Shown: positions 24,122 to 31,900, counted from the first letter of the stretch. The stretch is 34,436 nt of DNA from DAOUBP01 sp034432655 (GCA_034432655.1 DAOUBP010000110.1:1-34436); one strand, 5' to 3'. A program made the numbers and translations. The notes: generated from the letters alone by a model not told the origin.

Positions 24122-25204
24122 ATGCAAGATACTACTTTACCGTTGCTGTCGGTACGCGATCTGAAGGTCTACTTCCCTCTGGACGAGGGGACGGTGCGCG
24201 CGGTGGACGGGGTGTCGTTCGACGTGCACGCGGGTGAGGTCGTCGGGATCGTGGGGGAGAGCGGCTGCGGGAAGAGCGTGACTATGAAGGCGATCCTCCG
24301 CATCGTTGAACCCCCGGGCCGCATCGTGGCCGGCCAGATCTTGTATCACCTCGACGCTGCGGACGGGTTGGGCCAGTCCGGCGCTCCCACCGTGCTCGAC
24401 CTGGCCCAACTGCCGGCCAACGGCCGGCAGATGAAGGCCATCCGGGGCGCACAGATCGCGTTGATCCCGCAGGAGCCGATGGCCGCGTTCAGCCCTGTGC
24501 ATACCATCGGCGACCAGATCGTCGAAGCCATCATGCTGCACCGCTCGGTCAACAAGCGTCAGGCGCGGCGCATTGCGGCCGACCTGCTGCGCGACGTGGG
24601 CGTGCCGATGCCGGAGCAGCGGCTGGATGCCTATTCGTGGCAGCTCAGCGGGGGGCTGCGCCAGCGGGCGATGATCGCGTTGGCGCTTTCTTGCAGCCCA
24701 CGGCTGCTCATCGCCGATGAGCCGACCACAGCGGTTGACGTAACGACTCAAGCTCAGGTGCTGCGCCTGTTGCGCGAATTGCAGGAGCGACGGAACGCTG
24801 CCATCATCTTCATTACTCACGACCTGGGTGTGATCGCGCAGATGGCTCATTATGTGATCGTGATGTACCTGGGCATGGTGATGGAGCAGGGGCCTGTGGA
24901 CGACATCTTTCACGCAGCGTTGCATCCCTACACCCGGGCGTTGCTACAGTCCATCCCCAGCATGGACTCGCCCCCCCGCGTGCTGCTGCCCACTATCAGC
25001 GGCTCCATCCCGCACCCCTTCAACCGGCCTGCCGGCTGTCCGTTTCATCCGCGTTGTCCGCAGGCGATGCGAGGCAAATGCGACGTCTATACCCCGGCGA
25101 TCCAGCAATACGGCCAGCGTCAGCGGGTGGCATGTTTCCTGTATCATGATGTGACGGCGGTGGACGCGGCTGAAGGCGGCGTTGCCGGGAGGAGGGCCCG
25201 ATGA
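24122..25204 (+). CDS. ABC transporter ATPase, DppD/OppD type
   Basis: This is the first ATPase of the importer (360 aa). Walker A GESGCGKSV is near residues 46-54, the Q-loop is IALIPQEPMAAFSPVHTIG, and the signature LSGGLRQRAMIAL differs from the commoner SGGMRQR. Walker B is LLIADEPTTAVDV, and the H-loop ITHDLGVI. The C-terminal oligopeptide_ABC domain has the Cys motif GCPFHPRCPQAMRGKC. Start ATG 24122 follows GAGGGAAG and removes an upstream stretch that lies inside the permease. It overlaps the next ATPase gene by ATGA. Confidence 0.92.
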   Translation: MQDTTLPLLSVRDLKVYFPLDEGTVRAVDGVSFDVHAGEVVGIVGESGCGKSVTMKAILRIVEPPGRIVAGQILYHLDAADGLGQSGAPTVLDLAQLPANGRQMKAIRGAQIALIPQEPMAAFSPVHTIGDQIVEAIMLHRSVNKRQARRIAADLLRDVGVPMPEQRLDAYSWQLSGGLRQRAMIALALSCSPRLLIADEPTTAVDVTTQAQVLRLLRELQERRNAAIIFITHDLGVIAQMAHYVIVMYLGMVMEQGPVDDIFHAALHPYTRALLQSIPSMDSPPRVLLPTISGSIPHPFNRPAGCPFHPRCPQAMRGKCDVYTPAIQQYGQRQRVACFLYHDVTAVDAAEGGVAGRRAR

Positions 25205-26229
25205 ATATCTTGGGCCAGCCCGCACCGCTGCTCGAAGTGCGCAATCTGCGCAAGTACTTCCCCATCCAGAAAGGTTTCCTGCGCCGCACTGTGGGCTACG
25301 TGCGCGCCGTGGACGACGTCAGCTTTGCCATCAACGAGGGGGAGACGCTGGGGCTGGTGGGGGAGAGCGGATGCGGCAAGACCACCGCCGCGCGTTGCAT
25401 CCTGCGCGCGTATCTGCCCACCGCCGGCCAGATCCTCTATCGCACGGCGGGCGGTCAGGTGATGGACCTGGCCAGGCTGTCCCGCCGCGAGCTGCAGCCG
25501 TTGCGGTCTCAAATCCAGATGATCTTTCAAGATCCTTACGGTTCGCTGAACCCGCGCATGACGATCTTTGACATCGTGGGCGAACCGCTGCTGGTGAACG
25601 GGATGCGCAACCGCAAGGAGCGCGAGGAACGCGTGGCCGAATTGCTCCGGCTGGTGGGGCTGCGGCCCGAGTTCATGCAGCGCTTCCCCCATGCGTTCAG
25701 CGGCGGCCAGCGACAGCGCATCGGTATCGCGCGCGCCCTGGCCACCCACCCGCGGCTGGTGGTGGCCGATGAGCCGGTGTCGGCCCTGGACGTCTCGGTG
25801 CAGGCCCAGACGTTGAACCTGTTGCTCGACCTGCAACAGCGCCTCCATCTGACCTATCTCTTCGTCTCGCATAATCTCAGCGTGGTGAAGCACATCTGCG
25901 ACCGGGTGGCGGTGATGTATGTGGGCAAGCTGGTCGAGGTGGCCCCGACCTCGGCGTTGTTCGCCCGACCGAGACATCCCTATACCGCAGCGCTGATGGC
26001 TGCCGTGCCGGTGCCCGACCCACGGGTGAAATCGGGCAACGTGGAGCTGAAGGGCGACGTGCCCAGCCCGGCCAATCCGCCCTCGGGCTGCTATTTCCAC
26101 CCACGTTGTGCCTTTGCCGTCGAGCGGTGCAAGGTGGAGGCGCCGGCGCTGCGCCCTATCGGCGGTGACGGGCATCAGGTGGCGTGTCACCTGGCGGACG
26201 AGCTGGCTCTGGCGGGGATCGGAGGTTAA
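25201..26229 (+). CDS. ABC transporter ATPase, DppF/OppF type
   Basis: This is the second ATPase of the importer (342 aa). Walker A GESGCGKTT, Q-loop QMIFQDPYGSLNPRMTI (typical of OppF), signature FSGGQRQRIGIARAL, Walker B LVVADEPVSALDVS and the H-loop VSHNLSVV are all visible. The C-terminal Cys-rich element reads CYFHPRCAFAVERC. GGAGGAGGG is just upstream of the ATG at 25201. It completes the five-gene transporter with no further subunit needed. Confidence 0.93.
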   Translation: MNILGQPAPLLEVRNLRKYFPIQKGFLRRTVGYVRAVDDVSFAINEGETLGLVGESGCGKTTAARCILRAYLPTAGQILYRTAGGQVMDLARLSRRELQPLRSQIQMIFQDPYGSLNPRMTIFDIVGEPLLVNGMRNRKEREERVAELLRLVGLRPEFMQRFPHAFSGGQRQRIGIARALATHPRLVVADEPVSALDVSVQAQTLNLLLDLQQRLHLTYLFVSHNLSVVKHICDRVAVMYVGKLVEVAPTSALFARPRHPYTAALMAAVPVPDPRVKSGNVELKGDVPSPANPPSGCYFHPRCAFAVERCKVEAPALRPIGGDGHQVACHLADELALAGIGG

Positions 26230-26231
26230 CT

Positions 26232-27374
26232 ATGAACGCGGACGTTCAACAGGCCAGGCAAGTTGTGGTGCTGGGGGCCGGCATGGTTGGGAGCGCGATC
26301 GCCGCCGACCTGTGCGGTACGTATCAGGTCACTGCGGTGGACGCCGACCCGCACCGGCTGGCGCGCCTGGCCGCGTTGCATCCCCTGACCACGCGCGTGG
26401 CGGATCTCAGCGACCCGCAGGCGGTGGCCGCAGTGGTGGCAGGCGCCGACCTGGCGATCGGTGCGGTGCCCGGCTTCCTGGGCTTCGCGATGTTGCGCGC
26501 AGTCATCGCCGCCGGCGTCAATGTGGTGGACATCTCTTTCTTCGGCGAGGATCCGTTTGAGCTGGACGCCCTGGCCCGCGCGCAGGGCGTGACGGCTGTG
26601 GTGGATGCCGGCGTTGCACCCGGCTTGAGCAACATGGTCCTGGGCTATGAGGCCACACAGATGGCGGTCGAGTCCTTCCGCTGTCTGGTGGGCGGCCTGC
26701 CGGTGCGCCGTGATTGGCCCTGGCAGTATCGGGCGCCGTTTTCGCCGGTAGACGTGCTGGAGGAATACACCCGGCCGGCCCGGCTGATGGAACACGGGGC
26801 CCTGGTGGTCAAGCCGGCCCTTTCCGATCCGGAGCTGGTGGAGATTGACCCCATCGGCACCCTGGAGGCGTTCAACACCGACGGCTTGCGCACCCTGTTG
26901 CGTACCATGCGCGTGCCGAACATGGTGGAGAAGACGCTGCGCTACCCGGGGCACATTGAGTACGTGCGGGTGTTGCGGGAGAGCGGCTTCCTGGGCAGCG
27001 AGCCGGTCCAGGTCGGCGCGACTTGGGTCCGGCCACTTGACGTGACGGCTGCGCTGCTCTTCCCCCGCTGGCGGCTGGCACCGGCCGAGCCGGAGTTCAC
27101 GGTGATGGAGATCACCGTCAGCGGTCGGGCAGAGGGACGGCCTCGCGCCGTCCGGTATACGCTCTTCGACCGCACCGATGAGCGCACCGGGACATCATCC
27201 ATGGCGCGCACCACCGGTTATACTTGCACCGCCATCGCGCGTCTGGTGCTGGCGGGGCACTTCACCCGGCCGGGCATCTGCCCGCCTGAAGTGGTGGCGG
27301 GGGAGGCGGGCTGTTTTGCGCGCGTGGTGGCCGACCTGGCCGCTCGCGGGGTGGTGCTGCGAGCGTGCGAATGA
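26232..27374 (+). CDS. saccharopine dehydrogenase-family oxidoreductase
   Basis: This 380-residue NAD(P)-dependent enzyme has the Rossmann motif VVLGAGMVGSAIAADL near residues 13-28 and the following VTAVDADPHRLARLA, then DLAIGAVPGFLGFAMLRAVIAAGVNVVDISFFGEDPFELD, given in part, typical of Lys9/LysDH-like folds. A C-terminal alpha/beta domain resembles saccharopine reductase catalytic domains. True lysine metabolism is not indicated, because neighbours are sugar genes; several members act on imino or amino acids or sugar-derived amines. ATG 26232 follows GGAGG, 2 nt after the ATPase stop. The last codons and stop coincide with a GCGAATGA repeat. Confidence 0.85.
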   Translation: MNADVQQARQVVVLGAGMVGSAIAADLCGTYQVTAVDADPHRLARLAALHPLTTRVADLSDPQAVAAVVAGADLAIGAVPGFLGFAMLRAVIAAGVNVVDISFFGEDPFELDALARAQGVTAVVDAGVAPGLSNMVLGYEATQMAVESFRCLVGGLPVRRDWPWQYRAPFSPVDVLEEYTRPARLMEHGALVVKPALSDPELVEIDPIGTLEAFNTDGLRTLLRTMRVPNMVEKTLRYPGHIEYVRVLRESGFLGSEPVQVGATWVRPLDVTAALLFPRWRLAPAEPEFTVMEITVSGRAEGRPRAVRYTLFDRTDERTGTSSMARTTGYTCTAIARLVLAGHFTRPGICPPEVVAGEAGCFARVVADLAARGVVLRACE

Positions 27375-27424
27375 GTTAACGGCGAATGAATTCTGCGAAT
27401 GGATTGGCTGCGAATGAATTCGCA
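27367..27424 (+). repeat. GCGAAT repeat cluster, copy 1 (before the transposase gene)
   Basis: Four GCGAATG-type units occur between 27367 and 27417 at irregular spacing, the first supplying the stop codon of the preceding gene. The last forms the perfect 7-bp inverted repeat TGCGAAT-ga-ATTCGCA (27409-27424). Confidence 0.75.
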
Positions 27425-27438
27425 GGCTGGTATGGGGA

Positions 27439-27456
27439 AACCCGCTGAAGCGGGTT
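27439..27456 (+). repeat. REP-like hairpin AACCCGC-TGAA-GCGGGTT
   Basis: A perfect 7-bp stem with a TGAA tetraloop lies 41 nt upstream of the transposase start. The same hairpin recurs downstream of the gene in both orientations. Confidence 0.8.
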
Positions 27457-27496
27457 ACGGGTGGTTCCTGCTGTTGCGGCAGGTTGGGAGGTGGGT

Positions 27497-28006
27497 ATGT
27501 CATTTTGGCGGACGTACTACCACATTGTTTGGTCAACCAGCAATCGAGAGCCGCTAATTACACCGGGAATTGAATCGCGGCTTTATCCGTACATCGTCAA
27601 TAAGGCCGCGGAACTGGGCGTCTATGTTTATGCGATCAACGGCTGGTGGGATCACATCCACATTGTAGCGGCAATTCCTCCCAAGGAGGCGGTGGCACAT
27701 GTCGTGAAGACCTTGAAGGGAGCAAGCTCGCATGATCTCAATCAGCAGCGGGTCATTGACACCTTGTTTGCCTGGCAACGCGGGTACGGTGTGCTATCGC
27801 TGGGAAGCCGGCAGCTCAATGATGCTATTGAGTACGTCCGCAAGCAGAAGGAGCATCATCGCGACAACGCAGTGGTTGCCTGGCTGGAACGCGACGCCGA
27901 GGCTGATGAGGGGCCAGAAGGCCTTAGCAAGTCTGATAGGTGGGTAGTTCCGGGTGTGCGGGAGGAGGGCCCCGTTTATGAGGTTTTGGGTGAATCGCCT
28001 TTTTGA
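27497..28006 (+). CDS. IS200/RAYT-like Y1 transposase
   Basis: This 169-residue protein belongs to the HUH Y1_Tnp superfamily, which cuts and joins single-stranded DNA at hairpins. The HUH motif is His53-Ile-His55 in WWDHIHIVA, and the probable catalytic Tyr113 lies in NDAIEYVRKQKEHH. The N-terminus MSFWRTYYHIVWST is typical of RAYT-type proteins. The C-terminus is longer than in IS200 TnpA and carries a charged tail. ATG 27497 is chosen for GGGAGGTGGGT just upstream. REP-like hairpins flank it on both sides, so it may mobilise or maintain the repeats. No tnpB or IS605 partner is present, and the gene looks intact. Confidence 0.85.
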   Translation: MSFWRTYYHIVWSTSNREPLITPGIESRLYPYIVNKAAELGVYVYAINGWWDHIHIVAAIPPKEAVAHVVKTLKGASSHDLNQQRVIDTLFAWQRGYGVLSLGSRQLNDAIEYVRKQKEHHRDNAVVAWLERDAEADEGPEGLSKSDRWVVPGVREEGPVYEVLGESPF

Positions 28007-28011
28007 GGTCT

Positions 28012-28440
28012 GCGAATGAATTCGCGGGTAAGCCTCCGAATGAATTCGCCGGCTGGCACGGCGAAACCTATTGAAGCAGGTTATGGGGTTGCCCGGCAAC
28101 CCGCTTCAGCGGGTTTGTCATATCAGACGCCGAATTCATTTGGCGAATCGTTCGGCGAATCGTTCGGCGAATCGTGGCGCGAATCATTCGGCGAATCATC
28201 CGGCGCAGGTCTGCGAATGAATTCGCCGGCTGGCACGGCGAAACCTGCTGAAGCAGGTTATGGGGTTGCCCGGCAACCCGCTTCAGCGGGTTTGTCATAT
28301 CAGACGCCGAATTCATTCGGCGAATCGTTCGGCGATTCATTCGGCGATTCATTCGGCGAATCGTTCGGCGATTCATCCGGCGAATCATTTGGCGAATCGT
28401 TCGGCGAATCGTTCGGCGATTCATCCCGCGCATCACCCGG
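28012..28440 (+). repeat. REP/BIME-like duplicated repeat block with 12-bp GCGAAT arrays
   Basis: Two near-identical copies of a ~120-bp unit (28037-28158 and 28214-28335) lie 177 bp apart, exactly 59 codons. Each contains GCGAAT-ga-ATTCGC, a REP-like hairpin with TGAA loop (28065-28082 degenerate; 28242-28259 perfect), an inverted partner with TTCA loop (28098-28115; 28275-28292) and a 12-bp tandem array. Array A (28142-28201) has about 5 units and array B (28319-28426) about 9 units of GGCGAATCGTTC/GGCGATTCATTC. The pairing of opposed hairpins resembles BIMEs. Confidence 0.85.
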
Positions 28441-29617
28441 CCCCCGCCTCGCGCTCATCAACGGCCGAGTTGTCCTCCCCGACCGCATCCTGACCGGCCA
28501 GGCTGTGGTCATCGAAGCCGGCCGCATCGCCGGCCTGGCCGCGGCCGGCGACCTGGGTTCGGAGGTCGAGGTCGTTGACGCAGGCGGCCGGTGGATCACC
28601 CCGGGGCTGATTGACATCCATATCCACGGTGCTGTGGGTCACACCTTCAATGAACCGACAGCCGCGGCGTTTACGGCGATCACGACCGAAAACGCGCGGC
28701 GGGGGGTGACCGCGTTGCTGGCTACCCTGGCCACCGCATCCCTGGACGACCTGGCTGACTGCCTGGAGTTCGTGCGAGGCTGGGTGCGTGAAGGGCACGG
28801 CGGGGCGCGGGTGCTGGCCGCGCACCTGGAGAGCCCCTACATCCATCCGGCGCAAAAAGGCGCGCTGGACCCTGCTCATCTGCGAACACCTGACGACGGC
28901 ACCGCCGAGCGTCTTCTGGCCTGTGCCGACATCCTCAAGATCTGGGTGTTGGCGCCGGAACTGCCCGGCGGGTTGGACCTGGTCGCCCGGCTGGCAGAGC
29001 TGGGCATTGTCCCCGCAGCCGGCCACAGCATGGCCCGGGACACCGATGTGCTGGCCGCTATGGGCCGCGGCTTGCGCCATGTGACGCACATCTGGAGCGC
29101 GATGTCCAGCACAGTGCGGGACGGACCGTGGCGGCGGCCGGGCCTGTTGGAAGCCGCGTTGACCTTCGACGGCCTCACCGTGGAGATGATCGCCGACAAC
29201 CGCCATCTGCCGCCGACGTTGATGAAGCTGGCCTACAAGTGCATCGGCCCTGACCGCCTGTGCGTGATCTCGGATGCGACCGGCGGTGCCGGCCTGCCGG
29301 AGGGCGCAGTCTTCAGCATGGGGGGCATGACCTATGAGGTGCACGACGGGGTCGGGATGCTGTTCGACCGCAGTGGGTTTGCCGGCAGCGCCACACTGCT
29401 CAACCAGATGATCCCGATCCTGACCGAGGTGGTCGGGGTGCCGCTGCCCGAGGCGATCCGGATGGCCAGCCTGACCCCCGCGCGCGTGATCGGCTGGGAT
29501 GACCGCAAGGGCAGCATCGCTACCGGCAAGGATGCCGATATCGCGCTCTTCAACGACGATTTTACCGCCTGGCGCGTGATGATCGGCGGACGGTGGGTGC
29601 AGGGAATCAGCGAATGA
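28016..29617 (+). CDS. nagA: divergent N-acetylglucosamine-6-phosphate deacetylase (NagA-like) with repeat-encoded N-terminal extension
   Basis: The conserved amidohydrolase begins only at residue 144 (RLALINGRVVLPDRIL). Metal and catalytic motifs follow: DIHIHG (His202, His204), HLESPYI, GHSMA, HVTHIW and ISDATGG. The domain of about 390 residues is the normal size, but the family form HLEGPF and HxFNAM is changed to HLESPY and HIWSAM, so the substrate may be another N-acetylamino sugar phosphate. The first 143 residues come from the REP block and comprise two 59-residue-spaced units and about 12 S-F-G-E/D repeats. ATG 28016 has GAGG (28005-28008) 7 nt upstream; ATG 28040 and 28217 are alternatives. 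No in-frame ATG/GTG/TTG occurs after 28294 before the domain. The stop lies in a GCGAATGA repeat. Confidence 0.75.
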   Translation: MNSRVSLRMNSPAGTAKPIEAGYGVARQPASAGLSYQTPNSFGESFGESFGESWRESFGESSGAGLRMNSPAGTAKPAEAGYGVARQPASAGLSYQTPNSFGESFGDSFGDSFGESFGDSSGESFGESFGESFGDSSRASPGPRLALINGRVVLPDRILTGQAVVIEAGRIAGLAAAGDLGSEVEVVDAGGRWITPGLIDIHIHGAVGHTFNEPTAAAFTAITTENARRGVTALLATLATASLDDLADCLEFVRGWVREGHGGARVLAAHLESPYIHPAQKGALDPAHLRTPDDGTAERLLACADILKIWVLAPELPGGLDLVARLAELGIVPAAGHSMARDTDVLAAMGRGLRHVTHIWSAMSSTVRDGPWRRPGLLEAALTFDGLTVEMIADNRHLPPTLMKLAYKCIGPDRLCVISDATGGAGLPEGAVFSMGGMTYEVHDGVGMLFDRSGFAGSATLLNQMIPILTEVVGVPLPEAIRMASLTPARVIGWDDRKGSIATGKDADIALFNDDFTAWRVMIGGRWVQGISE

Positions 29618-29655
29618 GCGAATGAGCGAATCAGCGAATGAGCGAATCAGCGAAT
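29604..29655 (+). repeat. GAATCAGC/GAATGAGC octamer array, nagA-nagB junction
   Basis: Six and a half head-to-tail copies of an 8-bp unit GAAT(C/G)AGC run from 29604 to 29655. The nagA stop TGA (29615-29617) is inside unit 2, and an alternative nagB start (ATG 29654) overlaps the last unit. Confidence 0.9.
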
Positions 29656-29665
29656 GGAGATGCAC

Positions 29666-30448
29666 ATGAGGATACTTCCGGTTATTGAGCGCGTTTATGA
29701 CGCGTTGCGGGTGAGTATTTTTAACAGCAACGAAGCCCTGGGTGCAGCGGCTGCAGAGGAGGCCGGGCAGGTGATCCGGCAGGCGGTGGCCGCGCGCGGC
29801 CATGCGAACATCATCCTGGCCACCGGGAACTCTCAGTTGACCTTCCTGACGGCGCTCAGGGCGTTGCCCGATGTGCCGTGGGAGGCGGTGAACGTCTTTC
29901 ACATGGACGAGTACATCGGCCTGCCCGCCGGACACCCGGCCAGCTTCCCGGCTTTTCTGCGCCGTCATCTGCTCGACCACATCCGGGTCAAGGCGTTTTA
30001 TCCGGTGCCGGGCGAGGCGGCCGACCTTGAGGCTGCCTGTCGAGCCTATGAGGCCGCCCTGCGTTCCCATCCGGCTGACCTGTGTGCGCTGGGGATCGGC
30101 GAGAACGGACATCTGGCGTTTAACGACCCGCCCGCCGCAGACTTTGATGATCCCGTCTGGGTGAAGGTGGTACAACTGGATGAGCGCTCGCGGCGGCAGC
30201 AAGTGGGAGAGGGCCACTTTGGCGCGCTGGCCGAAGTCCCGACCCATGCCATCACCCTGACGATCCCGGCGCTCCTGGCGGCCAAACGGGTGCTGGCCAT
30301 TGTCCCCGAAGCGCGCAAGGCCGCAGCCGTGGCGCAAGCGCTGTTGGGGCCGATCACCGAGAGTTGTCCCGCTTCGATCTTGCGCCAGACCCCTCACGCC
30401 CATCTGCTGCTCGATCTCGATTCGGCGGCCGGCCTGGATCTGCAGTGA
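29666..30448 (+). CDS. nagB: NagB-like glucosamine-6-phosphate deaminase/isomerase family protein
   Basis: This 260-residue member of the NagB/6-phosphogluconolactonase fold would convert GlcN-6-P to Fru-6-P plus ammonia. LATGNSQLTFL (51-61) is the phosphate-binding loop, and FHMDEYIGLPAGHP (79-91) holds the general-base-equivalent Asp81. GIGENGHLAFNDPP (143-156) has the catalytic-region His149, but where E. coli has Asp141 and Glu148, this protein has Asn147 and Asp154. This is characteristic of a divergent subgroup, so the sugar may differ. ATG 29666 has GGAG at 6 nt; ATG 29654 or 29660 would add up to four residues. It follows nagA by 48 nt of octamer repeats. Confidence 0.82.
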   Translation: MRILPVIERVYDALRVSIFNSNEALGAAAAEEAGQVIRQAVAARGHANIILATGNSQLTFLTALRALPDVPWEAVNVFHMDEYIGLPAGHPASFPAFLRRHLLDHIRVKAFYPVPGEAADLEAACRAYEAALRSHPADLCALGIGENGHLAFNDPPAADFDDPVWVKVVQLDERSRRQQVGEGHFGALAEVPTHAITLTIPALLAAKRVLAIVPEARKAAAVAQALLGPITESCPASILRQTPHAHLLLDLDSAAGLDLQ

Positions 30449-30456
30449 GGTTGCCG

Positions 30457-31833
30457 ATGAGAATGCCGCAACGGGGTTCTGTGCTCCTGACCACCAGTGT
30501 GGCCTCCTTTTCCACAGCGTTCATGGGCTCGGCATTGAACGTGGCGCTGCCGATGATCGGCCGGGCGTTCAAGATGGACGCCGTCTTGTTGGGTTGGGTC
30601 GCAACGGCCTATATCCTGTCCATCGCCATCTGCCTGGTGCCGTTCGGCCGCGCGGCCGACATGCACGGCCGGCGCCGGGTTTTCACGTTGGGCGTGTTCG
30701 TCTTTCTCATCGGTTCTTTGCTCTGCGGACTGGCCGGGTCGGGGGGCATGCTGATCGCCCTGCGCGTCTTGCAGGGGATCGGCGCCGCCATGATGTTTGC
30801 CACCAGCACGGCCCTGCTCAGTTCCGCCTATCCGCCGGGAGAGCGCGGCCGTGTCTTGGGCATTAACGTGGCATCGGTGTATACCGGCCTGTCGGCCGGC
30901 CCGTTCCTGGGCGGCATTCTCACGCAGAACCTGGGCTGGCGCAGTGTTTTCCTGATGGGTGTCGTCCTGGGCATGGTTGCGTTACTGGTCGCCTTGCAAA
31001 CCAGAGGTGAATGGGCCGAGGCGCGCGGGGAAAGGTTTGACTGGGCCGGTTCGGCCATTTACGGCTTTTCCATCGCCGCGCTGATCTACGGCCTGTCGTT
31101 GCTGCCTGCGGTGCGCGGCGGCTTGCTGGTGGCAGCGGGGCTGGTCGGCGGCGTCGCTTTCGTGGCCTGGGAGGGGCGCACCCCCGCGCCGATCTTGAAC
31201 CTGAGCCTGTTTCGCGGCAACCGGGTCTTCACCTTCTCCAGCCTGGCCGCTTTGATCAACTATCTGGCCACCGCGGCGGTCACCTTCTTGTTGAGCCTGT
31301 ACCTGCAGTACATCAAGGGGCTGACGCCGCAGGCCGCGGGCACCGTGCTGGTGGCGCAGCCGGTGATGATGGCTCTCTTTTCACCCCTGGCGGGCCGGCT
31401 CTCCGACCGGCTGGAAGCCCGTGTCGTCGCTTCGGTCGGGATGTCGTTGACCGCCGCCGGACTGGTGTTGCTGATCTTCCTGGGGATGAACACCCCCTTC
31501 CCTTACATCGTTGCGGCCTTGCTCCTGTTGGGGACAGGTTTCGGGCTATTTTCGTCGCCCAACATGAACGCGATCATGGGATCGGCCGAGCGGCGGTTGT
31601 ACGGGGTGGCGTCGGCCATCGTTGCCACCATGCGCACCCTTGGCCAGATGCTCAGCCTGGGCATCGCCCTGTTGATCTTCTCGGTGGTCATCGGCCGCGT
31701 GCAGATCACCCCGCAGTACTACGACGCCTTCCTGGTCAGCACCCGGATCGCGTTTTCGGTCTTTGCGGGGTTATGCGTCCTCGGCATCTTCGCGTCTCTG
31801 GCCCGCGGCAACCTGCGGCGGGGGGATGGATGA
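30457..31833 (+). CDS. MFS transporter, DHA2 (EmrB/QacA) type
   Basis: This 458-residue polytopic protein has about 14 hydrophobic segments, fitting the drug:H+ antiporter-2 group. LNVALPMIGRAF is near the first helix, the loop GRAADMHGRRRVF carries the MFS signature, and LRVLQGIGAAMMFATSTALL (motif C-like region) and SAGPFLGGIL are hallmark DHA2 segments. Sugar-locus context suggests efflux of a product or toxic intermediate rather than drug resistance, but this is inference. ATG 30457 follows GAGG (30447-30450); an earlier frame start is inside nagB. The stop TGA runs into a GCGAATCR octamer array. Confidence 0.85.
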   Translation: MRMPQRGSVLLTTSVASFSTAFMGSALNVALPMIGRAFKMDAVLLGWVATAYILSIAICLVPFGRAADMHGRRRVFTLGVFVFLIGSLLCGLAGSGGMLIALRVLQGIGAAMMFATSTALLSSAYPPGERGRVLGINVASVYTGLSAGPFLGGILTQNLGWRSVFLMGVVLGMVALLVALQTRGEWAEARGERFDWAGSAIYGFSIAALIYGLSLLPAVRGGLLVAAGLVGGVAFVAWEGRTPAPILNLSLFRGNRVFTFSSLAALINYLATAAVTFLLSLYLQYIKGLTPQAAGTVLVAQPVMMALFSPLAGRLSDRLEARVVASVGMSLTAAGLVLLIFLGMNTPFPYIVAALLLLGTGFGLFSSPNMNAIMGSAERRLYGVASAIVATMRTLGQMLSLGIALLIFSVVIGRVQITPQYYDAFLVSTRIAFSVFAGLCVLGIFASLARGNLRRGDG

Positions 31834-31873
31834 GCGAATCGGCGAATCAGCGAATCAGCGAATCAGCGAATCG
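31834..31873 (+). repeat. GCGAATCA/GCGAATCG octamer array between MFS and URO-D genes
   Basis: Five tandem 8-bp copies follow the MFS stop codon directly. They are the same family as the nagA-nagB array. Confidence 0.9.
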
Positions 31874-31900
31874 CCAATTACGTTTCACGGAGTACGCATC

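Noticed and set aside
28142..28426. CRISPR array
   Set aside because: The 12-bp units are contiguous with no unique spacers, and no cas gene is nearby.
28433..30403. 656-codon minus-strand open frame across nagA and nagB
   Set aside because: It covers two genes with recognisable catalytic motifs on the plus strand and has no family signature of its own.
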